DNA from: an uncultured Oscillospiraceae bacterium
GTDB lineage: Bacteria > Bacillota > Clostridia > Oscillospirales > Oscillospiraceae
Length of the DNA: 44,481 nucleotides
Direction: 5' to 3'
Assembly (NCBI GenBank): GCA_949878425.1
Contig: CATLAL010000019.1
Location: forward strand, 1 to 44,481
Made by a program: the position numbers and the translations under genes. Every line of letters starts with the position of its first letter. Position 1 is the first letter of the stretch. The notes beneath the pieces are model-generated. The model made no database searches. It saw only the letters and a list, made by a program, of their open reading frames with translations, and was not told where the DNA came from. Below are positions 23,957-32,544 of this stretch, in pieces.

Positions 23957-25258
23957 ATGAGTAATCAGCTGAACAAGAAATCTATCGCAAAGAACTACGC
24001 CTTTCTGGCCGTAATGCTGGCCGCTATGGTGCTGGGGTGCATTGTGGGCTGGGTGTGGCCCGCCGCCGTGGACGCGGACGGCTCCGTCCTCTCCGGTACC
24101 GGGGCCACGGTCCTCAAGCCTCTGGGCACGGTGTTCATCAACATGATGTTCTGCATCGTGGTCCCCATGGTGTTTGCCTCCATCTCCAGCGCCGTGGCCA
24201 ACATGGAGAGCCGCAGGCGGGCTGGCAAGATCATGGGCGTCACCATTGCCACCTTCGTGGTCACCGGCGCCATCGCCGCGGTCATCATGTACTTTCTCAT
24301 GCGCCTGTTCCCGCCGGTTCTGGTCCCCTGGACGGAAATCCCCGCCGAGGAGATGGGCGAGCACGCCACCATGGCCCAGATGATCGTCAACTTCTTTACG
24401 GCGGAGGACTTTGTGGGCCTGCTGAGCCGCCGGGCCATGCTGCCGCTGATTGTGTTCTCCATCCTCTTTGGCTTTGGCGTGAACCTCAACGGCGGCCGGA
24501 GCACCCCGGTTGGCAAGTTCCTGGAGGACCTCTCCGGCGTGATGCTGAAGGTGGTCAAGATTGTCACCTACTACGCCCCCATCGCCTTCTTCGGCATCTT
24601 CGCGGACCTGGTGGCCACCTACGGCCCTCAGATTACGGAGAACTACGGCCGGGCCCTGCTGGTCTACTATCCCCTGTGCCTGGTGTACGTGTTCACCGCC
24701 TTCCCCCTCTTCGCCTGGTTCGGCGGCGGGCGGCAGGGTGTGAGGATGATGTTCCGCCACATCGCCAAGCCCGCCATCGTGTCCCTGGGTACCTGCTCCT
24801 CCGTGGCCACCATTCCCACCAACATGGAGGAGGCGGAGGACACCGGCGTGTCCAAGGACGTCAGCGACATCGTGCTGCCCCTGGGCGCTACCATGCACAT
24901 GGACGGTTCCTGCTTCTCCTGCGTGCTGAAGATCGCCTTTGTTCTGGGCGTGTTCGGCGTGCCCTTTGAGGGAGTGGGGATGCTGGTGAAGGTGGTGCTG
25001 GTGGCGGTGCTCTCCTCCGTGGGCATGAGCGGCGTGCCCGGCGGCGGCTATATCGGCGAGTACATCATCTGCTCCATCTTCTTCCCCAACCAGATGGAGC
25101 TGGCCTACCCCATTCTTGTGGCCATCGGCAACCTGGTGGACCCCCCGGCCACCATGATTAACGCTGCCGGCGACTATGTGGTCTCCTTCATCGTCTCCCG
25201 GTTTGTGGACGGCAAGGACTGGCTGGAGAAGGCCCTTCGGAAATCCTCCCGCAAATAA
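23957..25258 (+). CDS. Dicarboxylate/amino acid:cation symporter (DAACS/SLC1 family)
   Basis: 433 residues with about eight membrane helices and two re-entrant hairpins. Family motifs are INMMFCIVVPMVFASISSAV, a Ser-rich hairpin (SLGTCSSVATIPTNME), GATMHMDGSCFSCVLKIAF and SSVGMSGVPGGGYI. It couples uptake of glutamate, aspartate, serine or dicarboxylates to sodium or protons; the substrate cannot be assigned from sequence alone. The ATG at 23957 has GGAGG upstream. A good terminator follows at 25268. Confidence 0.92.
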   Translation: MSNQLNKKSIAKNYAFLAVMLAAMVLGCIVGWVWPAAVDADGSVLSGTGATVLKPLGTVFINMMFCIVVPMVFASISSAVANMESRRRAGKIMGVTIATFVVTGAIAAVIMYFLMRLFPPVLVPWTEIPAEEMGEHATMAQMIVNFFTAEDFVGLLSRRAMLPLIVFSILFGFGVNLNGGRSTPVGKFLEDLSGVMLKVVKIVTYYAPIAFFGIFADLVATYGPQITENYGRALLVYYPLCLVYVFTAFPLFAWFGGGRQGVRMMFRHIAKPAIVSLGTCSSVATIPTNMEEAEDTGVSKDVSDIVLPLGATMHMDGSCFSCVLKIAFVLGVFGVPFEGVGMLVKVVLVAVLSSVGMSGVPGGGYIGEYIICSIFFPNQMELAYPILVAIGNLVDPPATMINAAGDYVVSFIVSRFVDGKDWLEKALRKSSRK

Positions 25259-25267
25259 AACGGACAA

Positions 25268-25310
25268 AGGCCCGGACCCGCGGAAAGACGCGGTCCGGGC
25301 CTGCTTGTTT
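25268..25310 (+). terminator. Intrinsic terminator after the DAACS symporter
   Basis: An imperfect 14-bp GC stem (25268-25282 with 25289-25302, one bulged C) followed by GCTTGTTTTC. Confidence 0.75.
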
Positions 25311-25426
25311 TCATTTGATATGGTGAATAAAGTGAAAAAAGCGCGAATTGTTTCATCTCCCGACTCCCTTTCCGGGCGCTTCCGCCCGGTTGGGAGTCTA
25401 TATTTTTCGCCTTCTTCGTCCAAAAG

Positions 25427-26092
25427 CTACCTGTTTTCCCTGGCGTTTTCTGGCGCTTTATCCTGTTCACCCAGGCAGATGGCCAGGAGCTCGTCCGGAC
25501 AGCGGCAGTAATATCGCGCGGGAAAACGGCGCTCGTTTTTCCAGCTTTTCCATTCCACCAGCGCAAGGTCGACGCCCGCGGCCTGTGCGGTAAGGCTGTC
25601 CACCTCGGAGTCCCCCACATAGAGAACCTCCTGCCGCGAGAGCTTATGCCGTTCCATATACTCCAGCGCCCCGTCGGGATCCGGCTTGGACCGGCGCTCC
25701 CCAACGCCGATCACCTCGTCAAAGAATGGGAGCAGGGGGATCGCCGCCGGATCAGACGAAAACTCATAGGTAAACCGGGCGCTGTAGATCGCCAGACGCT
25801 TTCCTTCCTCTCGCAGGCGGCGCAGCAGCTCCAGGACGCCCGGAATAACCGGCACTTTCCCGGGCAGAAAGCAGAGCTTGTCATATGCCTCCATAGTCTC
25901 CCGCAGCTGGTCTGGCCGGATGCCCAGAGCAGCTAACGCATCCCGCGAGTTCATAGAAAATACGCGCCTGGCCTCGGAGAGGCCCACGGGCCTGCCTCGA
26001 ACCTGTTCCCCCACAGACCTTAGGCAGCTCACATAGTACGGCTCTGAATCGATCATTGTGCCGTCCATATCAAACAGGATATGCCGGTACAT
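25427..26092 (-). CDS. HAD-superfamily phosphatase/phosphomutase-like protein
   Basis: 221 residues. DMDGTMIDSEP carries the nucleophile Asp and the acid/base Asp; the later motifs are IYSARF, KPDPDGALEYM and YVGDSEVD. The family includes phosphoglycolate phosphatase and beta-phosphoglucomutase. It is the last gene of the minus arm of the PTS locus; its ATG overlaps the BtpA stop codon (TGATG), so it is coupled to it. It probably acts on a sugar phosphate of this pathway or removes a toxic phosphorylated side product. A GTG one codon upstream is an alternative start. Confidence 0.85.
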   Translation of the reverse strand: MYRHILFDMDGTMIDSEPYYVSCLRSVGEQVRGRPVGLSEARRVFSMNSRDALAALGIRPDQLRETMEAYDKLCFLPGKVPVIPGVLELLRRLREEGKRLAIYSARFTYEFSSDPAAIPLLPFFDEVIGVGERRSKPDPDGALEYMERHKLSRQEVLYVGDSEVDSLTAQAAGVDLALVEWKSWKNERRFPARYYCRCPDELLAICLGEQDKAPENARENR

Positions 26093-26898
26093 CACTCTCG
26101 GAACGCCCGCACGCGGTCCATGAAGCGCCGCACACGGTCCAGCTCCACATGGTTGTCAAACAGGCCGTCCTTCTTGAACGTGGTCCCTACCACCGCGCCG
26201 TCAGCGATAGCGAGCTGTTTCTCCACATTTTCCAGGCGCACGCCGGTGTTGGCAAATACCACTGTACCCGGGACCGCCGCCTTCACGGCCTGAAGGACAG
26301 AGGAATCCGTCTCCGCCCCCGCCGTGAGGCCGGAAACACACAGCGCGTCCGGCCGGCAGTTGAATACGGTGGATCTGGCGATCTGCGCGATATCATCCCT
26401 CTGGATGTACTTGGCGGCTTCTGGTACGATATTGAACAAAAGCCGCACATGCTGTGCGCCGATTGCCAGCTGATGGCGGACAGTTTCCCCGCAGCTGGTG
26501 TTCCACAGCCCAAAGTCACTGGCGTATACGCCGGTAAATATCTCCCGGACAAACTGGGCATCTGTAGCCAGAGCCAGATCCAGGGATTTTTTTGGATCCC
26601 ACAGCACATTGACGCCATAGGGAACGCGGATATCGGCTTTCAGTTCGCCGATGACTCTCGCCATGGCGGCCACCGTCACGCCCCGCACATCCGTGAGATA
26701 GGGCAAGGAGAACTCGTTGGAGAACATGACCGCGTCCACGCCGCCCTCCTGGAGCGCCAGCAGCTCCCGGCGGGCCTGTTCTACCACGCGCTCCATGCCG
26801 CCGTCCTTCTCATAAAGGGGGTCTCCCGGCAGAGCCCGCAAATGGCACATGGCAATGATAGGCTTCTTTACATGAAAAAGCTCCTCTGTCCAATACAT
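26092..26898 (-). CDS. BtpA/SgcQ family protein, copy 1
   Basis: 268 residues of the BtpA family, a TIM-barrel-like group. SgcQ of the cryptic E. coli sgc PTS locus and cyanobacterial BtpA belong here; the reaction is not established. Conserved blocks are KPIIAMCHLRALPGDP, GGVDAVMFSNEFSLPYL, VPYGVNVLWDP, REIFTGVYASDFG, VSGLTAGAETDS and VFANTGVRLENVE. It lies between EIIA and the HAD phosphatase. A paralog sits in the plus arm at 31735-32544. The ATG at 26898 has AAGGAGG upstream. Confidence 0.9.
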   Translation of the reverse strand: MYWTEELFHVKKPIIAMCHLRALPGDPLYEKDGGMERVVEQARRELLALQEGGVDAVMFSNEFSLPYLTDVRGVTVAAMARVIGELKADIRVPYGVNVLWDPKKSLDLALATDAQFVREIFTGVYASDFGLWNTSCGETVRHQLAIGAQHVRLLFNIVPEAAKYIQRDDIAQIARSTVFNCRPDALCVSGLTAGAETDSSVLQAVKAAVPGTVVFANTGVRLENVEKQLAIADGAVVGTTFKKDGLFDNHVELDRVRRFMDRVRAFRE

Positions 26899-26925
26899 TT
26901 TATGACCTCCTTCGATTTTGTCCGG

Positions 26926-27408
26926 CTACGCGATTGCCGCCCCCTGCTGAAGCTTGCGAAAGACCGCCTGCGCTGAGCCGGCGGCAGCCAGCTCGGCGAT
27001 GATCTCCTCGTTGGCAAAGTATTTCATCAAAGACGGAAGCAGTTGGATATTCTCCTCCATTTTGTCCAACAGCGGGCATACCAGCAGGGAGACCTCCACC
27101 ATTGCGTCCGGATCATCCATGCTTTGAAATAGCACCGGGTGGGCCGGGACAGCAATGGCAACCGCGTGCTCCCTGACGTGCTGGGGATAGGTGTGGGGCA
27201 GGGCCAGGTTCACACGGCCAATGGGAAGGCCGGTGGGGTACTCCCGCTCCCGTTCCACCACAGCGTCGGCATAGCTCTCCTTTACCGCTCCGGCGGCCAG
27301 CAGGCGTGACGCCGTGCCGCGCAGCACCTCCTCCCAGGTCTCTCCCTTGATTCCTGTAAAAATGAGTTCTTTCCGGATCTTCTGTAAGAAATGGATCCTT
27401 TTCTCCAC
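26926..27408 (-). CDS. PTS EIIA component, fructose/galactitol (EIIA-2) type
   Basis: 160 residues. Accepts phosphate from HPr and passes it to EIIB. The phosphorylated His is H72 in NLALPHTYPQHV. The start is GTG at 27408, with GGGAGG at 27419-27424 and a 9-base spacer; the in-frame ATG at 27429 lacks a ribosome site. It is the first gene of the minus arm and completes the EIIB and EIIC subunits encoded at the far end of the plus arm, so the permease subunits are split between the two divergent transcripts. Confidence 0.9.
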   Translation of the reverse strand: MEKRIHFLQKIRKELIFTGIKGETWEEVLRGTASRLLAAGAVKESYADAVVEREREYPTGLPIGRVNLALPHTYPQHVREHAVAIAVPAHPVLFQSMDDPDAMVEVSLLVCPLLDKMEENIQLLPSLMKYFANEEIIAELAAAGSAQAVFRKLQQGAAIA

Positions 27409-27448
27409 TGTTATCAGCCTCCCGTTCATGCCGTATGATAGTATCTTG

Positions 27449-27496
27449 ATTATAGCCCCGGCAAAATCGGGCGGCAAGAGAAATTTTTCCTCTTGC
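27449..27496 (-). promoter_or_regulatory. Promoter of the EIIA-BtpA-HAD arm with overlapping inverted repeat
   Basis: On the minus strand TTGCCG (27472-27477) and TATAAT (27449-27454) with a 17-base spacer. The inverted repeat GCAAGAG/CTCTTGC (27474-27480/27490-27496) covers the -35 box and is a candidate operator. Confidence 0.7.
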
Positions 27497-27546
27497 GCCA
27501 CGGCATGTTTTGGTAAAAATGTATCTTTTTCGGAAAAAAATGTGTA

Positions 27547-27575
27547 TTGAGCTGTGCAAAAACCACAGATATAAT
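27547..27575 (+). promoter_or_regulatory. Promoter of the HPr-EI-to-EIIC arm with internal inverted repeat
   Basis: TTGAGC (27547-27552) and a perfect TATAAT (27570-27575) with a 17-base spacer. CTGTG-N7-CACAG (27552-27568) fills the spacer and is a candidate operator. The predicted start is about 45 bases before the HPr ATG. Confidence 0.7.
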
Positions 27576-27623
27576 AGGGCTAGCCACACAACTCATGAAC
27601 TGGAAAGGAATAGGAGGGATCAC

Positions 27624-27896
27624 ATGTTTTCCATGCAGGCACAGCTCATCAATGCGTCCGGTCTGCACGCACGGCCGGCTTCTGATTTTGTGAAGCTGGC
27701 AAAATCGTTCGCCTCCAGGATCACCGTCCGCAGGCCGGAGCAGGCTGATGCTGTTAACGCCAAATCCATCGTCATGATCCTCAGCCAGGGATTCTGCAAA
27801 GGGACCACGATTGAGATCACCGCCGAGGGCCCGGACGAAGAGGCGGCGGCAATGGCCCTGGCCGAGCTGATCCATTCCGGCTTTGGTGAGATGTGA
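27624..27896 (+). CDS. HPr-like phosphocarrier protein dedicated to this PTS locus
   Basis: 90 residues. GLHARPA places the phosphorylatable His exactly at position 15. The Ser equivalent to regulatory Ser46 is present (S48 in NAKSIVM), so HPr kinase could modify it. The ATG at 27624 has AGGAGG upstream. It is the first gene of the plus arm and overlaps the Enzyme I gene by one base (TGATG). A locus-encoded HPr and EI pair is unusual, since most PTS operons rely on the general phosphotransfer proteins. Confidence 0.92.
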   Translation: MFSMQAQLINASGLHARPASDFVKLAKSFASRITVRRPEQADAVNAKSIVMILSQGFCKGTTIEITAEGPDEEAAAMALAELIHSGFGEM

Positions 27897-29629
27897 TGGA
27901 TGGCGCTTCCATCCGCCTCACGGGGATTGCCGTATCCGGGGGCATTGCCTTCGGGCATACCTTCCTATACCATCCGGAGCTGCCGGAGATCCGATGCGAT
28001 CGCTTTGAGACACCTCCTGAGCCGCACATAGCGGCATATGAACACAGTCTGCACGCGGCGGCGGAGCAGCTGTCCGGCATCTGCCGGTCGCTTCAGGCCA
28101 GGGGCAGGGACGCCGCTCAGATCTTTGCCGCTCAGCTGGAGATCCTCCAGGATGAGGAGATGGATATCTGCGTACGCGGCGCGATCGCGGAGGAGCGTCT
28201 CACTGCGGCGGCGGCAGTGGAGCAGGTATATGAGCAGTTCGCACAGCTGCTGGCACAGACGGCAGATCCGCTGATTGCGGCCCGGGCAGCGGATATCCGG
28301 GATATTAAACTGCGGCTCCAGCGGGTACTGCTGGGATTGGAGAGCGCGGATCTCTCCCTGCTGCCGCCGGGAACGGTCCTGGTTGCCCGGGATCTCTTTC
28401 CCAGTGACACCGCGCTTCTGGACCCCAGCTGTATCGCCGCGATTGTAACAGAGCTGGGAAATCAGACCTCCCATACCGCGATTCTCGCCAAGGGACTGGG
28501 CATTCCGGCTGTTCTTGCTGTGCGGGGCGCTATGGAGGCGATCCCTCCCCACACCGTTTGCGCCGTGGATGCCCTCTCGGGAGAGGTCTTTTGCCGGCCG
28601 GAGGAAGCGCTCTGCGTCCATCTGCGCAGCAAGCAGGCGTCTTTTCAGGAGGACGCGCTGCGGCAGCAGAAATACCGATACCGGCAGGCTGTCACCACCG
28701 ACGGCGTCCCCATAGAGATCGGCGTCAACATCGGCGGTCAGAACGATGACCTCGCCTCATGCGACTACTGCGGTCTCTTCCGGACAGAGTTCCTGTTCCT
28801 GGACCGGCAGATCCTCCCCGACGAGCAGACCCAGTTTGCGGAGTATTGCCGGGTCGTTGAGCAGGCAGACGGGAAGCTTGTGACCCTGCGGACGCTGGAT
28901 ATAGGCGGTGATAAATCCGTCCCCTGCCTGCCGCTGCCCAAAGAGGACAACCCATTTTTAGGATGCCGGGCCCTGCGCCTGACGCTGAACCGGCGGGAGC
29001 TGTTCCGAAGCCAGCTGCGAGCGGCGCTCAGAGCGTCAGCCTACGGTCCAATGCAGATTCTATATCCCATGGTAGGCTCTCTGACAGACTTCCGCAGAGC
29101 AAAAGCGCTGACCAGGGAGGTCATGAGGGAGCTTGATACGGAGGGAGTCCCCTACAGAAGGGATATTCCCCTTGGCATCATGATCGAAATCCCCTCCATT
29201 GCCCTGCTGGCGGACATGGCGGCGGATGAAGTGGATTTTGCAAGCATTGGAACCAACGATCTCTGCCAGTATCTCTGCGCCGCGGACCGGCTGAATCCGG
29301 CGGTCGCGGAGTACTATGAGACCTTCAGTCCAGCTGTGCTCCGATGTCTGCGGGAGATCTGCCGGGCCTTTGACAGGGCGGGCAAGCCGGTCTCCATCTG
29401 CGGCGAGATGGCCGGCGATACGCGGGCGGTCAAGCTGCTGGTCGGCCTGGGATACCGCAGGCTGAGCATGAGTTCCGGCCAGCACGCGGCGGTCAAGGCG
29501 GCCATCTGCGGCTTTTCCCTGGAGGAGGCCCGCGTTCTCGCGGAAAAGGCCCTGGCCTGCAGGACGCAGGAGGAGGTGCTTCGCCTTTTGGATGAGGACC
29601 GGTCCTGCGGCTCCGCGCTGCTCGTTTGA
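27896..29629 (+). CDS. PTS Enzyme I (phosphoenolpyruvate-protein phosphotransferase)
   Basis: 577 residues, full length. Takes phosphate from PEP and gives it to HPr. An N-terminal HPr-binding domain is followed by the phosphohistidine domain with H193 in GNQTSHTAILAKG, and a PEP-binding TIM barrel with FRTEFLFLDR, IPLGIMIEIPSIALLAD, SIGTNDLCQY and ISICGEMAGD carrying the catalytic Cys. The ATG at 27896 overlaps the HPr stop codon; a GTG one codon upstream is possible. It is probably specific to the local HPr. Confidence 0.92.
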   Translation: MDGASIRLTGIAVSGGIAFGHTFLYHPELPEIRCDRFETPPEPHIAAYEHSLHAAAEQLSGICRSLQARGRDAAQIFAAQLEILQDEEMDICVRGAIAEERLTAAAAVEQVYEQFAQLLAQTADPLIAARAADIRDIKLRLQRVLLGLESADLSLLPPGTVLVARDLFPSDTALLDPSCIAAIVTELGNQTSHTAILAKGLGIPAVLAVRGAMEAIPPHTVCAVDALSGEVFCRPEEALCVHLRSKQASFQEDALRQQKYRYRQAVTTDGVPIEIGVNIGGQNDDLASCDYCGLFRTEFLFLDRQILPDEQTQFAEYCRVVEQADGKLVTLRTLDIGGDKSVPCLPLPKEDNPFLGCRALRLTLNRRELFRSQLRAALRASAYGPMQILYPMVGSLTDFRRAKALTREVMRELDTEGVPYRRDIPLGIMIEIPSIALLADMAADEVDFASIGTNDLCQYLCAADRLNPAVAEYYETFSPAVLRCLREICRAFDRAGKPVSICGEMAGDTRAVKLLVGLGYRRLSMSSGQHAAVKAAICGFSLEEARVLAEKALACRTQEEVLRLLDEDRSCGSALLV

Positions 29630-29660
29630 ACGTATACAAATAAAAGGTAAAGGGGGATTT

Positions 29661-30281
29661 ATGCCTATGATGGACAAGCAGGAGGCGGAGCGCCTGTATG
29701 AAAGCGCGCTGCACACCTTTTCCTGTGAAGCGCGAGCTGTGGCGGAGCTGGGAGAGCATGTGGACAGGGACGTGTTTTTGCGGGTGGTGGAGCTCATTTC
29801 AGAAACGGAGGGGCGGATCATTCTCTCCGCCTGCGGCGGAACGGCCGCCTGCGCCCGCCGGGCGGTACAGGGGTTCAACAATGTGGACCGGGCGGCGCAG
29901 TTCATCAGTCCGGCCGACGCGCCGCACGGCGATCTCGGGATGATCCGCAGGGGAGACATCGTCATCCTGCTGTCGAAAAGCGGCAAAACCCGCGAGCTGG
30001 AACCGCTGCTTCCCGCGGCCAGGCAGCGGGGCGCGTTCATCCTGACGGTGACGGAGGCGCCCGACTCCGCTATCGCGCGGGGCGCGGACCTGGTGCTGAC
30101 GTTGAATTCCGGCTTGGAGGCGTGTCCCTACCAGTGCTTGTCTACCAGCTCCGCCGCGGCAATGATGGCGCTGTTCGACGCCATTCAGATTTGCGTCATG
30201 CTGCGCAACGGGATCGGTCTTGACTACTTCCGCACGGTGCATCCCGGCGGCGGCGTGGGCGCCATGCTGCGGGAGGGATAA
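29661..30281 (+). CDS. SIS-domain sugar-phosphate isomerase-like protein
   Basis: 206 residues. A single SIS (sugar isomerase) domain: SACGGTAACARRAVQGFN, HGDLGMIRRGDIVILLSKSG and LSTSSAAAMMALFDA resemble KdsD/GutQ-type arabinose-5-phosphate isomerases, with an HPGGG-type C-terminus (HPGGGVGAML), but without the CBS domains. It probably interconverts an aldose and a ketose phosphate in the pathway. The ATG at 29661 has AAGGGGG upstream. Confidence 0.85.
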   Translation: MPMMDKQEAERLYESALHTFSCEARAVAELGEHVDRDVFLRVVELISETEGRIILSACGGTAACARRAVQGFNNVDRAAQFISPADAPHGDLGMIRRGDIVILLSKSGKTRELEPLLPAARQRGAFILTVTEAPDSAIARGADLVLTLNSGLEACPYQCLSTSSAAAMMALFDAIQICVMLRNGIGLDYFRTVHPGGGVGAMLREG

Positions 30282-30307
30282 ACAAAAAGGACGAAAGAGG
30301 AGGCATT

Positions 30308-31735
30308 ATGGAACCCTATCAGCTGTACATTGACGGCCAATGGATACCGTCGGAGAGCGGCCTGCTTCTTGAGGTGGAGAATCCTGAGACCCATCAGGTG
30401 ATCGCGAAGGTCCCGCGAGGCTGCGGCGCGGATGTTGACAAAGCGGTCGCCGCCGCCAAGGCCGCCTTCGCGTCCTGGCAATTCGCGCCGCTCTCAGAGC
30501 GGATCGCGCGAATGGAGCGGGTGCTGGCGGGGATGCGCGATAACCGGCGGCGCTTCATCGAGACCATCAGCGCGGAGCTGGGCTGTCCGGTGAAGGTGGC
30601 CGCCGAGATGCACACGGACCCGTTCCTGTTAGAAACGGCCAATTACATTGAGACCGCCCGCAAGTTCTGTTACGAGGAGCGCCGTGATACCGCCGTGGTA
30701 CGGAGGGAGCCGGTAGGCGTCGTGGCGGGGCTCACCCCGTGGAATTTCCCGCTGGAACAGATTGAAAAGAAGGTCGTGCCCGCGCTGCTGGCCGGCTGCT
30801 GCGTTGTTTTAAAGCCCAGCCAGTACACGCCGCTCACCGCCTATCTCCTGACGGAGCTAATCGATCAGGCCGGCTATCCGAAGGGCGTTTTCAATCTTGT
30901 GACCGGGCGGGGTCCGGAGGTGGGCAACGCGCTGGCCATGCATCCGGATGTGGATATGCTCTCCTTTACCGGCTCCACCGCCGCGGGACGGGAGCTGGCC
31001 CGTCTGGCCCTCAGTAATATCAAGCGCCTCGCGCTGGAGCTGGGTGGAAAATCGGCGGCGATCCTCCTCCCGGGAGGGGATTGGGCATACGGCGTCAAGG
31101 CGGTGCTGGACACGGTGGTGCTCAACGGCGGCCAGACCTGCAACGCCTTGACCCGGCTGCTGGTTCCCGCCGCGGACCGGGAGCGGGCCCACAGTCTGAT
31201 TCTTGAAACGCTCAGGCAGTACCGGACCGGCTGCAACAGCGACCCGGATACGGATATCGGCCCGCTGGCCTCCCGCCGCCAGTTCGACCGGGTCAAGGAG
31301 TATATCCAGTGCGGCCTGGACGAGGGGGCAAAGCTGCTGTGCGGCGGACTTCCCCAGCAGGATGCGGACTATGGGATCCCGCCCACTGTCTTTGTCGATG
31401 TGGCGCCCAATATGCGGATCGCGCGGGAGGAGATCTTTGGACCAGTGCTGGTGGTGATCCCCTATGAATCGGCGGCGGACGCCGTCCGCATTGCCAACGA
31501 CAGCGAGTACGGCCTTGCAGGCGCGGTCTTTGGCCCGGAGGAGGAGGCCAACGCCATAGCGCGGCAGCTGCGCACCGGCTCCATCTACGTCAACCGGGGA
31601 CAGTGGGATGTGACCGCGCCCTTTGGCGGCTACAAGCAGTCCGGAATCGGGCGGGAAGGCGCCCGGGAGGGCTACGAGGAGTTCCTGGAGGTGAAAACCA
31701 TCTATGATCGGGAGACATCTGGAGGTAGGGACTGA
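30308..31735 (+). CDS. NAD(P)-dependent aldehyde dehydrogenase
   Basis: 475 residues of the ALDH superfamily. Catalytic Cys C278 in GGQTCNA, general base E244 in LELGGKSA and oxyanion Asn N146 in TPWNFPLEQ are all present, as is the FTGS cofactor-loop motif near residue 220. It oxidises an aldehyde to the acid; within this locus the substrate is likely an aldehyde released by the class II aldolase (for example glycolaldehyde or lactaldehyde) or a sugar semialdehyde. The stop codon overlaps the start of the next gene by one base (TGATG). Confidence 0.9.
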   Translation: MEPYQLYIDGQWIPSESGLLLEVENPETHQVIAKVPRGCGADVDKAVAAAKAAFASWQFAPLSERIARMERVLAGMRDNRRRFIETISAELGCPVKVAAEMHTDPFLLETANYIETARKFCYEERRDTAVVRREPVGVVAGLTPWNFPLEQIEKKVVPALLAGCCVVLKPSQYTPLTAYLLTELIDQAGYPKGVFNLVTGRGPEVGNALAMHPDVDMLSFTGSTAAGRELARLALSNIKRLALELGGKSAAILLPGGDWAYGVKAVLDTVVLNGGQTCNALTRLLVPAADRERAHSLILETLRQYRTGCNSDPDTDIGPLASRRQFDRVKEYIQCGLDEGAKLLCGGLPQQDADYGIPPTVFVDVAPNMRIAREEIFGPVLVVIPYESAADAVRIANDSEYGLAGAVFGPEEEANAIARQLRTGSIYVNRGQWDVTAPFGGYKQSGIGREGAREGYEEFLEVKTIYDRETSGGRD

Positions 31736-32544
31736 TGGATTGGATCAAAACGCTCTACAAAACAGAAAAGCCCATTATCGCCATGCTCCATCTGCTCCCC
31801 ATGCCCAGCGATCCCAACTATGACCCGGCAGGCGGTATGGACAAGGTCATTGAGCGGGCGAGGCGGGACATCCACGCCCTGCAAAATGGCGGCGTAGACG
31901 CCATCCTGGTGTGCAACGAGTACAGTCTGCCCTATTTGTACGATGTGGAGCCCTGTACGGTAGCGGCCATGGCGTACCTGATCGGCGTCCTCTCGCGGGA
32001 GATCACCGTTCCTTACGGCGTGGACGTGGCCACCGACCCATACAAGGTCTATGACCTGGCCGCGGGCGCAAAGGCGGCATTCGTCCGGGAGACCTTTACC
32101 GGGGCGTATGCGGGCGACTACGGTGTGGTGAGCTATGAGATGGGCAAGATCCACCGCCACCGGGCCAAGGTGGGAGCCAGGGAGGTGCGGACCCTGTGTA
32201 CGCTGGTGCCCGAGTGCAGCCAGCCGATCGCGGGCCGGCCGATTGAGGAGGTGGCCCGTTCCACGGATTTCTATTTCCAGCCGGACGTCTACCTGGTCTC
32301 GGGCCTCACCGCCGGATGCGAGGCGGACAGCCAGGTGATTACCCGCGTCAAGAAAGCTACCAGCACGCCGGTCTTTGCCAACAACGGCGTGCGGCTCGAA
32401 AATGTGGAAACACAGCTGGCGGCGGCTGACGGCTGCATCATCGGCACCACGTTTAAGAGGGACGGATCCTTCTACAATGAGGTCGATGAGGCCAGGGTAG
32501 CGCGGTTCATGAGCCGGGTCCGGGAGATTAGAGGAGACGCCTGA
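31735..32544 (+). CDS. BtpA/SgcQ family protein, copy 2
   Basis: 269 residues, clearly paralogous to 26092-26898. Both share KPIIAM-HL, GGVDA, SLPYL-DV, TVAAMA, VPYGV, RE-FTG-YA-D-G, ARST-F, VSGLTAG, VFAN-GVRLENVE and GTTFK-DG. The gene is embedded between ALDH and the epimerase-like gene with one-base TGATG overlaps on both sides. Two non-identical copies in the two divergent arms suggest related but distinct reactions, or a heteromer. Confidence 0.9.
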   Translation: MDWIKTLYKTEKPIIAMLHLLPMPSDPNYDPAGGMDKVIERARRDIHALQNGGVDAILVCNEYSLPYLYDVEPCTVAAMAYLIGVLSREITVPYGVDVATDPYKVYDLAAGAKAAFVRETFTGAYAGDYGVVSYEMGKIHRHRAKVGAREVRTLCTLVPECSQPIAGRPIEEVARSTDFYFQPDVYLVSGLTAGCEADSQVITRVKKATSTPVFANNGVRLENVETQLAAADGCIIGTTFKRDGSFYNEVDEARVARFMSRVREIRGDA

